From JAKVAV01 sp964651785 (GTDB lineage Bacteria > Bacteroidota > Bacteroidia > Flavobacteriales_D > Cryomorphaceae), in the NCBI GenBank assembly GCA_964651785.1, contig CAZYWJ010000075.1, positions 1-13,989 of the forward strand: a stretch of DNA of 13,989 bases, written 5' to 3'. Under the pieces are notes generated by a model. It was given only the letters and a program-made list of their open reading frames with translations. It was not told the origin of the DNA and searched no databases. A program made the translations under genes and the position numbers. The stretch's first letter is position 1. The number at the start of each line of letters is the position of its first letter. Below, one piece after another: positions 1 to 8,100 of the stretch.

Positions 1-1640
1 GTGAACGAAACAGCCATCGCTCCCTCGCCTACTGCCGAGGCCACGCGATTCATGGCTCCCGAGCGAACGTCGCCTGCCGCGAATATGCCCGGCACCGATG
101 TTTCCAATGAGTAGGGATCGCGCTTTAGTGGCCAGTTCTTTTTAAAATCGGGATGATTTAAAAGGTCGCGCCCCGTCAAAACAAATCCCTTTGGATCTTT
201 CAGAATAATCGGCGGCAGCCAATCGGTATATGGTTTCGCTCCGATGAAAATGAAAAGCGCTCCGGCATCGGCAGAGTAGACGGAGTCTGATTCATTGTCC
301 TTTATTTCAAGCTGCTGTAGCTTTCCATTTCCCGAAGCTTTTACCACTTCTCGGAAAGGCTCTAACGTAATGTTTTCAATGGAATCAATCTGATCAATCA
401 AATAGCTGGACATCGTCTCACGCAAATTATCTCGACGCAGTAAAATATGCACGTGCTTAGCGTAATTGCTCAAATACACGGCACCTTGCCCGGCAGAATT
501 TCCGCCACCAACCACAAATACCTCTTGGCTTTTGCAAGCGGCCGCCTCGGTAGTCGCGGCGCCGTAATAAACGCCCGCCCCGGTAAAGTCTTCCAGCCCT
601 TCAGAATCCAGCATTCGGTATGAAACTCCCGTAGTAATGATGACGGCTTTTGTATGCAAATGCGAGCCATCAGCCATGCTAAGGCATTTGTAGTTAGACT
701 TAAAGTCAATATTTTGGACGGATTGAGGGACCAAAAAGTCAATACCGAATCGCGTGGCTTGCGTGATGGCTCTGCGGCTCAAGTCGGCACCGCTCAAGCC
801 TTTCGGAAAACCCAAGTAATTCTCAATGCGAGAACTCGTACCCGCTTGACCACCGGGTGCCCGCTTTTCAATCAAGGCTGTGTTCAATCCTTCGCTGCCT
901 CCATAAACCCCTGCCGCGAGACCTGCAGGCCCTGCTCCGATGATGGCTACATCGTACATTTCTGATTGTGCCGTAGGTTGAAGTCCCAATTTTTTGGCAA
1001 TGGGAGCCAAATCATCGCCGAGCAAAACTTCGCCATCCTCAAAAATAAGGGCGGGAAGCTTTTTGTGATCAATCTCGTGAAGCATCATCGTTTCCGCGGC
1101 AGCGGGATCGTTTTCCACATCCAGCCACTTGTACGGAAATAAGTTTCCCGAAAGGAAATCCTTAATGCTATGTGACTTCGGCGAATACTGAAAGCCGAGC
1201 AGCCTCAAACCATCTTCCAGACCGACTTTCTTCGATTTCCATTCTTCCAACTGGTCGTTCAAAACGGGATAGAGCTTTTCCTCGGGCGGATCCCATGGCT
1301 TCATCAGATAATAGTCGAGCTGCACTTCGTTGATGGCTTTGATGGCTGCATCAGTATCGCTATACGCCGTCAATAAAACCCGTTTGGCATCGGGAAAAAC
1401 CTCTGCGGCTCTTTCGAGATATTCCACTCCATTCATCTCAGGCATTCGTTGGTCGCTTAGAAATAGCGCTACCTGATCTCCCTTTTTCAAGAAATCATTT
1501 AAAGATGAAAGTGCTTCTTGCGCGCTGTCGGTACTCACGATGCGGTACTCTTTTCGGTACTCTTTTTTCAAATCTCGCGATACGGCCCGCAGTACCTGAG
1601 GGTCGTCATCAACTACGATAATAAGTGGTTGTTTTGCCAT
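1..1640 (-). CDS. Response regulator fused to thioredoxin-reductase-like FAD oxidoreductase (3'-partial)
   Basis: The start is the ATG at 1640; the frame stays open to the left edge, giving 546 residues, with probably only a short C-terminal tail missing. Residues 1-125 form a receiver domain: acidic cluster D11-D13, phospho-acceptor D63 in SDQRMPEMNG, T91 and K114 in MKPW. Residues ~126-227 are a linker that looks like a thioredoxin/glutaredoxin-type fold. From residue 228 a pyridine-nucleotide-disulfide oxidoreductase begins: FAD motif GAGPAG (235-240), NAD(P)H motif GGGNSAGQGA (from 378) and the second FAD motif GIFAAGDVR (around 524). The redox CxxC expected just before the NAD(P)H motif is absent (VYYGAATTEA, 357-366), so ordinary thioredoxin reduction is unlikely. 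The fused architecture is a known family of unclear function. The kinase gene ends 2 bases upstream. I infer that phosphorylation of D63 tunes oxidoreductase activity. There is no DNA-binding domain. Confidence 0.93.
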   Translation of the reverse strand, partial: MAKQPLIIVVDDDPQVLRAVSRDLKKEYRKEYRIVSTDSAQEALSSLNDFLKKGDQVALFLSDQRMPEMNGVEYLERAAEVFPDAKRVLLTAYSDTDAAIKAINEVQLDYYLMKPWDPPEEKLYPVLNDQLEEWKSKKVGLEDGLRLLGFQYSPKSHSIKDFLSGNLFPYKWLDVENDPAAAETMMLHEIDHKKLPALIFEDGEVLLGDDLAPIAKKLGLQPTAQSEMYDVAIIGAGPAGLAAGVYGGSEGLNTALIEKRAPGGQAGTSSRIENYLGFPKGLSGADLSRRAITQATRFGIDFLVPQSVQNIDFKSNYKCLSMADGSHLHTKAVIITTGVSYRMLDSEGLEDFTGAGVYYGAATTEAAACKSQEVFVVGGGNSAGQGAVYLSNYAKHVHILLRRDNLRETMSSYLIDQIDSIENITLEPFREVVKASGNGKLQQLEIKDNESDSVYSADAGALFIFIGAKPYTDWLPPIILKDPKGFVLTGRDLLNHPDFKKNWPLKRDPYSLETSVPGIFAAGDVRSGAMNRVASAVGEGAMAVSF

Positions 1641-1642
1641 TT

Positions 1643-3034
1643 TTAAATTGCTTCTACAGCGGGTAAGGTTATGGTAAATTCAGTGAGGCCCGGTCTTGAC
1701 TTTAAGTCAATGCGGCCATTGTGGCGGGCTATGATTTTATTCACGATGTCCAGTCCCAGTCCCGTTCCTTTCCCTACGGATTTAGTCGTGAAAAACGGAT
1801 CAAAAATCTGACTTTGAATTTCTTCGGGAATTCCGGCACCCGTGTCAATGATTTGAATGCACACATTGGGCTCGACCCAATCCGTACGGATGGTAAGCGT
1901 TCCACCGCCTTCCATGGCATCCAATGAATTATCAATAAGATTGGTCCAAACTTGGTTGAGTTCTCCGGGAAGCCCCGATAAACGAGGAATTCCCTCGCAG
2001 TATTCCTCTTCAATTTCTACTTTGCCGTGCTTGGCCTTATGACGCAGCATGGTAATCGTACTTTTCAATCCCGCATTTATATCAACTTCCTGCCGGTCCT
2101 GATTTCGATCCATGTGGCTGTATTCTTTGATGCTTTTGATCAAAGTAGAAATGCGCTCGGCGGAAGTATGAATTTCTTCTACCATTCGCTCGGTGCTTAA
2201 ATTATTCACCACCCAATGCAGAACGGTTTTAAAGTCTCTATCGCCAGTCAATTCTTTGAGGTCCTCAACGTCGGAAACGGAAAGACCATAATCAACGCAT
2301 TCCTCGGCCATCACATAAGGATCGTCCAAGTCAAAGTCTTCCAGGATATCGGCAATCTCATCCTCGCGTCGGCTGCGCTCACTGAGGGTGAGCGAAGGGC
2401 GCTCGCATTCCAAAATAGAAAAGAGCCAATCATTCACCTTATCCACTTTGTCGGGATCCAGATTCGATTTCATCACGGCTTTGAATCCTTCCGGCAATAG
2501 TTTGAGGTGTTTCACCAGTTCCTCTGAACTTCGCACCATGGCGCCCGCGGGATTATTGAGTTCGTGTGCCAATCCTGCAGAAAGCTTTCCGAGCGAAATG
2601 AGCTTCTCGTCCTGCATTCGCATTTTGGTGAAATCCCTAATTCGTGAGGCCATGTGGTGTACTAAGGCTTCCGCCAGAGGGTGGTGATCTACGATCATTT
2701 CACGAAAGTAATCCCGATGCAAGGCAAAGATTTCGCCTGCCTCTCTGCACTCGCAAGCTCCCTGAGCGTGGGTCATACGACTGTATGGTAGCAAGCCACT
2801 TATTTCATAAGGCATAAGCATGGCCACCTCCCTCGTCTGACCATTCTGACTGAAAAAAATTCTAAACCTTCCGCTGAGGGCAATAATGAGTTCATCTGCC
2901 TTGTCGCCCGCTTTGAAAAGATATTCGCCTTTCTCGAATGATCTGATTTTACCATTCGCGGCCATGAATTGCAGATGCTCAGTGGCTACATCCTTCAGAG
3001 ATTCGGTATTGCGAAAAGCTTCGATTAATTCCAT
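1643..3034 (-). CDS. Sensor histidine kinase with cyclic-nucleotide-binding-like domain
   Basis: A 463-residue soluble kinase with no membrane segment. Residues ~15-125 form a CNB/CRP-like beta-barrel sensor, but the phosphate-binding cassette is atypical (EISGLLPYSRM, then GACECREAG), so cAMP binding is doubtful. The H-box is GLAHELNNPAGA with H157. About 110 residues, partly acidic and helical, follow before the second dimerisation helix (TSAERISTLIKSIKEYSH, ~290-307); this spacing is much longer than in ordinary kinases. The HATPase_c domain is complete: N-box NLIDNSLDAM (365-374), G1 DTGAGIP (397-403), F-box FDPFFTTK (411-418), G2 GKGTGLGL (421-428). It is followed 2 bases later by the receiver-oxidoreductase, its almost certain partner. 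Catalytic competence looks intact; the signal sensed is unknown. The start ATG at 3034 fits the CNB domain; no convincing ribosome binding site is seen. Confidence 0.93.
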   Translation of the reverse strand: MELIEAFRNTESLKDVATEHLQFMAANGKIRSFEKGEYLFKAGDKADELIIALSGRFRIFFSQNGQTREVAMLMPYEISGLLPYSRMTHAQGACECREAGEIFALHRDYFREMIVDHHPLAEALVHHMASRIRDFTKMRMQDEKLISLGKLSAGLAHELNNPAGAMVRSSEELVKHLKLLPEGFKAVMKSNLDPDKVDKVNDWLFSILECERPSLTLSERSRREDEIADILEDFDLDDPYVMAEECVDYGLSVSDVEDLKELTGDRDFKTVLHWVVNNLSTERMVEEIHTSAERISTLIKSIKEYSHMDRNQDRQEVDINAGLKSTITMLRHKAKHGKVEIEEEYCEGIPRLSGLPGELNQVWTNLIDNSLDAMEGGGTLTIRTDWVEPNVCIQIIDTGAGIPEEIQSQIFDPFFTTKSVGKGTGLGLDIVNKIIARHNGRIDLKSRPGLTEFTITLPAVEAI

Positions 3035-3113
3035 GCGATAAAAGTAATCAGATCAACGTACTTAACTGCCGGTAGAAATCAATCAAGAAATAAACGAACT
3101 CTATTCCTCAAGC

Positions 3114-3581
3114 CTAAAAACCCAAGCGGGAATCAAAGTGAAAGATACCGGGCTTACGAGCGGTGATCTTTGAGAAATCAGAATGTAAAGGATTCAACAG
3201 ATAGTTTCGCTCCTCGGGTATAATGCTGCTTGGAACACTTAGAACTGCGGCTTTTGCCTCGGCGGCAAAATTATCTCCGATAACCTGTGTACCACGTTCC
3301 GGAGGTTTGGCGCTCCAATTTTTTGGTAAGTCCCGTTCATTGAGAATGAGAACTTTCAAGTTATCAGGGATATCAATTTCAACGATGAATCGATCCTTCG
3401 GAAGATCTTCCGAAAGATCAAGATGTACGGCTATTTCCAAAACCGCAAGAGAGCGCGATTCTGCCGTGTAACCCAACGGAGTCCCAAAACTGTTCCAGCG
3501 AAAACCTTCTGAAAATTGCGCTCCTTTTCCACTTAAGACGGAATCCAAATATTTTTCGCGTACAATACGGTAGACCTTCAT
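3114..3581 (-). CDS. RES-domain toxin of an Xre-RES toxin-antitoxin pair
   Basis: A 155-residue protein that is essentially one RES domain. Visible hallmarks, counted from the ATG at 3581, are VYRI near the start, FRWN with R28, the LAVLEI segment with E49, and VPSSIIPEERNYLLNP with S118/S119. These match the conserved Arg-Glu-Ser set that names the family. Characterised RES toxins act on NAD+ (hydrolysis or phosphorolysis) or ADP-ribosylate a target enzyme; which applies here cannot be read from sequence. A TTG three bases upstream is an alternative start, but the ATG overlaps the antitoxin stop as TGATG, the arrangement expected for translational coupling, so I prefer it. No frameshift or lost key residue is seen, so the toxin appears intact. 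No clear terminator is seen downstream. Confidence 0.9.
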   Translation of the reverse strand: MKVYRIVREKYLDSVLSGKGAQFSEGFRWNSFGTPLGYTAESRSLAVLEIAVHLDLSEDLPKDRFIVEIDIPDNLKVLILNERDLPKNWSAKPPERGTQVIGDNFAAEAKAAVLSVPSSIIPEERNYLLNPLHSDFSKITARKPGIFHFDSRLGF

Positions 3582-4060
3582 CAAGCGAAAACGCCGTGCT
3601 CTATACGGTTGAGAGCAAATTTTACTTCTTCTATACCTGTAATGGAATCGAATAAAGACTCAGGGCTAACACCACCCAAAGAATAATTGGACTTTTTGAG
3701 CCAGCGGTGAAATTTATCTTCTTCACCATTGAAAACCTCCAAACCATAATCAAGCACCTCAGCCAAAATTAAAACTAGCTCGCTATCTCTTCGATCGAGC
3801 AAAGCATTCTCACGCTTCTTTTTATTGTAGGTGGTTTGGGGCATTTCGAGCCGTTGCAGAAATAACTTTATGGATAGGCCTGATCGCTTTACGAGTGCTT
3901 CCAAGGCATCAAATGGGATTCTTTCGCGGATTAAATTCATTCTGGACGAACGATTGAAACGTTGGTAAGTCATACCTGAAATGGAAATTTCATTTACCAC
4001 ACTGGGAGCGGGCTCTTTTTGGGCATATTCTTTAACTGATGACTTTTTATCCTTGGCCAT
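3581..4060 (-). CDS. Xre/MbcA/ParS-type antitoxin
   Basis: A 159-residue antitoxin partner of the RES toxin. The first ~40 residues are polar and probably disordered. Residues ~45-95 resemble an Xre-like helical DNA-binding region (IPFDALEALVKRSGLSIKLF followed by LEMPQTTYNKKKRE). The C-terminal ~60 residues match the MbcA/ParS/Xre toxin-binding domain: a helix rich in L/A (SELVLILAEVLDYGLEVF), then FHRWLKKSNYSLGGVSPESL and a final helix (ALNRIEHGVF). In this family the C-terminal domain caps the toxin's active site and the N-terminal part represses the operon. Gene order is antitoxin first, with a 1-base overlap into the toxin. The start ATG at 4060 has AAGG five bases upstream and the predicted operator/promoter just before that. 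Confidence 0.9.
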   Translation of the reverse strand: MAKDKKSSVKEYAQKEPAPSVVNEISISGMTYQRFNRSSRMNLIRERIPFDALEALVKRSGLSIKLFLQRLEMPQTTYNKKKRENALLDRRDSELVLILAEVLDYGLEVFNGEEDKFHRWLKKSNYSLGGVSPESLFDSITGIEEVKFALNRIEHGVFA

Positions 4061-4074
4061 GACCTTATCTTTCC

Positions 4075-4108
4075 AACAAATATACTACTCTTTTGCAACA
4101 TATTTGTT
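4075..4108 (-). promoter_or_regulatory. Predicted operator and promoter of the toxin-antitoxin operon
   Basis: Two perfect 9-base arms, aacaaatat (4075-4083) and atatttgtt (4100-4108), form an inverted repeat with a 16-base spacer. The arm nearer the gene, read on the minus strand, contains TATATTTG (4084-4077), an exact match to the Bacteroidota -7 consensus TAnnTTTG, 17 bases before the antitoxin ATG. No good TTTG -33 element sits at the usual spacing. The overlap of repeat and -7 element is what an autorepressed toxin-antitoxin operon would show. That role is inferred; only the repeat and the -7 match are seen. Confidence 0.45.
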
Positions 4109-4275
4109 ACATTATCTCTGCTTTTTCCAGAACATTTCAATTTAGCTTGGCAAAACTTCCATTTAACCGTCCGTCATAAGATTCCACCTATCAACAGTTG
4201 TGTAAAACATTCCATCAAAAAGTTTTATCTCTCCGGTGTTCCCTTTCTATTTTGCAGCACCTAAAATCCAAACTG

Positions 4276-5157
4276 ATGGCAACGATTCGCATTGAAAACC
4301 TGAGTAAAACTTACCCAAACGGCGTCAAAGCCCTCGATGATGTTTCACTGGAAATAAATAACGGCATGTTTGGCCTGCTCGGGCCGAATGGCGCCGGGAA
4401 ATCGAGCCTGATGAGAACCTTGGCCACTTTGCAGGAAGCCGATTCGGGTTCGGCGATGATGGACGGCATCGACATGCTGAATCAGCCCATTGAGGTAAGG
4501 AAGCAGTTGGGGTATTTGCCGCAGGAATTTGGGGTTTATCCACGAGTTACGGCAGAGCAGTTACTCGATCACGTTGCCATTCTAAAAGGAATTTCTAACG
4601 GCAAGGAGCGAAAGGAATTGGTCAAATACCTCTTGCAAAAAGTCAATCTCTACGACAAGCGAAACAAAAGCGTCAAAGGTTTTTCCGGTGGGATGAAGCA
4701 ACGCGTAGGTATTGCACAGGCGCTGATCGGGAATCCGAAACTGATCATCGTCGATGAGCCGACTGCCGGTCTCGACCCGGGTGAGCGAAATCGCTTTCAC
4801 AACCTCTTGGCCGACGTAGGCGAAGAAGTGATTGTGATTCTTTCCACCCACATCGTCGAAGATGTGAGGGAACTTTGCTCTGACATGGCCATCATGAACT
4901 TGGGAAAGATCATGTACAAAGGCTCTCCGTTTACCGTAATCGACGAACTACGCGGCAAGGTATGGATGAAGCTTGTTGAGCGTGAAGAGCTGGAAGAGCT
5001 CAAAACATCCATAAACGTAATCAGCGATAAGATGGTAGCCGGTCGTCCGCAAATTCACGTGCTTAGCGACACCAGCCCGGGAGAAGGGTTTACCTCAGTG
5101 GAGCCGAATCTCGAAGACGTTTTCTTTGTAAAAATCAACGAACCCGAAACCGTCTAA
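4276..5157 (+). CDS. ABC transporter ATP-binding protein
   Basis: A 293-residue ATPase of the ABC-2 exporter class. All nucleotide-binding motifs are present: Walker A GPNGAGKSS (36-44), Q-loop Q83, signature GFSGGMKQR (135-143), Walker B LIIVDEP (156-162), D-loop GLD (165-167) and H-loop H192. The ~75 residues after ~220 form the C-terminal extension common in this class and end ...EPNLEDVFFVKINEPETV. It powers the permease encoded 2 bases downstream; together they form a complete transporter of unknown substrate. The frame also has an ATG at 4198, but residues from there do not look like ABC sequence, whereas MATIRIENLSKTYP from 4276 is the standard N-terminus. A weak promoter-like TATTTTG lies at 4248-4254, with one base less spacing than the consensus. 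Confidence 0.95.
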   Translation: MATIRIENLSKTYPNGVKALDDVSLEINNGMFGLLGPNGAGKSSLMRTLATLQEADSGSAMMDGIDMLNQPIEVRKQLGYLPQEFGVYPRVTAEQLLDHVAILKGISNGKERKELVKYLLQKVNLYDKRNKSVKGFSGGMKQRVGIAQALIGNPKLIIVDEPTAGLDPGERNRFHNLLADVGEEVIVILSTHIVEDVRELCSDMAIMNLGKIMYKGSPFTVIDELRGKVWMKLVEREELEELKTSINVISDKMVAGRPQIHVLSDTSPGEGFTSVEPNLEDVFFVKINEPETV

Positions 5158-5159
5158 GC

Positions 5160-8100
5160 ATGTTTGGAGAATTTTTTAAGCTGGAACTCAGATCGGCCTT
5201 CAAAAGTCCGATGGTGTACGTTTTGTTTTTGCTGGTTGCCCTAATTGCATTTGGATTCGTGGCGAGCGATAATTTAACGGTCGGAGGTGCCGTGGGAAAT
5301 GTTTACACAAACAGTCCATATGCTCTCACCAATTTAGTTTTGCTCTTCGGCCTTGTCGGCTTGTTGATTGCTGCGGCCTTTTTTAATAATGCCGCCCTGC
5401 GCGACCACAACAATCAGTTCAACGAAATCATGTTTTCGCTCCCCATCAAAAAGAGCGGATACTTTTGGGGTCGATTTTTCGGTGCTCTCGTCCTTTCTAC
5501 CATTCCGCTATTGGGTATTTTTTTCGGAGCTTGGGTCGGTTCCATTGTGGGGCCTCTGGTGGGCTGGATCGATGCCGACAGAATCGGGCCTTTTTTCTTT
5601 GAAACAATCGTTTCAAACTATCTGATTTTCATCCTGCCAAATATGTTCATCGCAGGATCAATCATTTTTTTTCTCGCTCATCATTTCAAAAGTACCGTCA
5701 TCTCTTTTGTAGGAGCTATTGCACTTTTTATAGGGTACGCTGTATCAGGCACCTTCATGTCTGACATCGACAATGAGAAGCTGGCGGCTCTCATCGACAT
5801 CTTCAGTGTGCGAACCTACAGCGTTTATAGCCGCTATTTCACTCCTGCCGAAAGGAATGAGCTGAGCCCCGCTTTTGAAGGATTGATTTTGCAAAACCGT
5901 TTGATTTGGTTAACGGTAGGCGTCGTCATTTCGATTATTTCTTATAAAGTTTTCTCCTTTCGGGAAAAACTGAAGTACCGCAAAAAGAAAGGGGTTACTC
6001 CTGATGTAGCCACGGTAGTAGCTGATCTAGAGAAACCCGAGGTAGATCAAGATTTTAGCGGAAGCCTGGGATGGCTTCAATTCAAAAGTTTCTTCAAAAC
6101 GAGTTTCATCAGTATTATCAAGAGTACGGCCTTCCGAATTCTCGCCCTATTCGGAATTATACTCTTGCTGACGAGCCTGTTCCAAGGTTACGAATACTTC
6201 GGCTTGCAGAGCTATCCGGTAACTTATAAAGTCATTGGTGATATTTCGGGATCGACGGGACTTTTCATGATCATCATCGTAATCTTCTTCAGTGGTGAGC
6301 TGGTGTGGAGGGATAGGATGTCGAATATCCAAGAAGTGATAAACGCCACGCCCCACAGTACTTTCGCTTCAGTTCTGGCAAAGATGGCATCGCTCGTCAG
6401 TGTGGCGGTACTGCTTCAGTTCATTTTTATCGTCATGGGTATTCTCTCTCAGCTTTTCAGAGGGTATACACATATCGAGCTCGATGTTTACCTCATCGAT
6501 TTCTTTGTAGACGAACTACCGGGTTACATTATACTCGCCTCGCTTTTTGTATTTATTCAAACCTTAGTGAAGAACAGATATATCGGTTACTTTCTGGGTT
6601 TACTGTTTTTTATCGGCTGGGGGATATTAATCAACGAGGTACTCGAAATCCAATCGAATATGCTTCAGCCGGGTGCCTCGCCGGGAATTTTCTATTCCGA
6701 TATGAGCGGATTCGGACCGGGCATGCGTGGCACACTTTGGTTTGATTTATATTGGATTCTCTTTGCACTTATCCTTTTGGCAAAAGCTGCCATGTTTTGG
6801 CCGCGAAGTGCCGTATCGGGCTTTCGCGATAAGTTTAAGACGGCCATGGCGAATTTTAAAGGTCGATTCAGGATACAATTCGGAATCATCGCCGCAGCTT
6901 GGCTTCTCGTAGCGGGTTGGATTTTTTACAATACGCAAATTTTGAATGAATACGACAGCATCAGCACCATTGACGAGGAAAGGGTGAACTATGAAAAAAT
7001 GTATAAAAAGTACGAAGATGCGCCCCTTCCGGTAATGACTTCCATCAAGTATGAAATCGACATCTTCCCCGATGAGCGAGACCTTTTCGTAAGAGCGGAA
7101 GCCATTTTCGAAAACGACGAAGAAGTAGCGCTTGATAGCATTTTTATGAATTTGAGTTCTGATTGGGAAACCGAAATTGACATTCCGGGCGCTAAACTAG
7201 CGATGAATGACTCTATCCGTGGATTTCAAATTTATACACTCGACAAACCTTGGCAACCGGGAGAACAGAAGACAATCAAAATCACAAATAATTACATCAC
7301 CCGAGGATTTCAGAACAGTCGCGGGAATACGAGCATCGTATCGAACGGAACGTTTTTGAATAATGCTCAGATTCTACCTTCCATGGGGTATTCAGCTTCC
7401 GTTGAAATAAGCGATAAGAATGATCGAAAGAAATTCGGTCTTCCGCGAAAGAAGCGCACACCCGAACTGGTCAGAGATTGTGGAGAGCTTTGCCACAAAA
7501 ATTACATCACCGGCGATTTGGCTCATTGGGTAAAAGTGGAATCCATCATTTCTACTTCATCCGATCAAATAGCGGTGGCCCCGGGCTCCCTGCTTAAAGA
7601 ATGGGAAGAAGACGGTCGTCGTTATTTCCATTACAAGCTGGACCAACTTTCGCTCAACTTCTACAACTTCATGTCGGCGAGATACGAGGTAGCGCGAGAA
7701 AAGTACAATGATATTGACGTGGAGATCTACTACCACCCCGATCATGAGGTCAACGTACCAAAGATGATCGACGCGGTGAAGAAATCATTGGCCTATTACG
7801 AAGAGCATTTCGGACCTTATTACCACAAACAGGCGCGCATTCTTGAATTTCCCAGATACTCCACTTTTGCGCAAGCCTTCCCCGGAACCATGCCCTATTC
7901 GGAAAGCTTTGGATTTATAACCAATCTGGAAGATGAGACCGAAAACAATGTGGTGGATGCCGTAATCGCCCACGAGATGGCGCACCAATGGTGGGCGCAT
8001 CAAGAAACGCCTGCTGAAATGCAAGGCGGCACCATGCTTACCGAAAGCTTCTCAGAATACTCAAGCCTCATGACCATGAAGCAGGATGCGGACGACATGA

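Noticed and set aside
654..965. Open frame on the plus strand inside the oxidoreductase region
   Set aside because: It lies antisense to clear FAD-oxidoreductase coding sequence and has no recognisable domain; it is a shadow frame. The same holds for the other antisense frames under the kinase, the ABC/peptidase and the OmpA genes.
3582..3584. TTG start for the RES toxin, one codon before the ATG
   Set aside because: The ATG at 3581 gives a TGATG overlap with the antitoxin stop, the more usual arrangement; the difference is one residue.
4223..4254. Possible promoter for the ABC operon (TTTT, 21 bases, then TATTTTG)
   Set aside because: The -7 element has the wrong internal spacing and the -33 element is weak; noted only in the gene entry.
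4198..4275. Upstream ATG giving the ABC ATPase 26 extra residues
   Set aside because: The extra residues do not resemble any ABC N-terminus, and MATIRIENLSKTYP from 4276 is the standard start.
7971..8045. Third zinc ligand 20 rather than 19 residues after the HExxH motif, as a possible defect
   Set aside because: From memory, related permease-linked M1 domains show the same spacing (HExxH...TMLxES), so it is a feature of the branch rather than a lesion.
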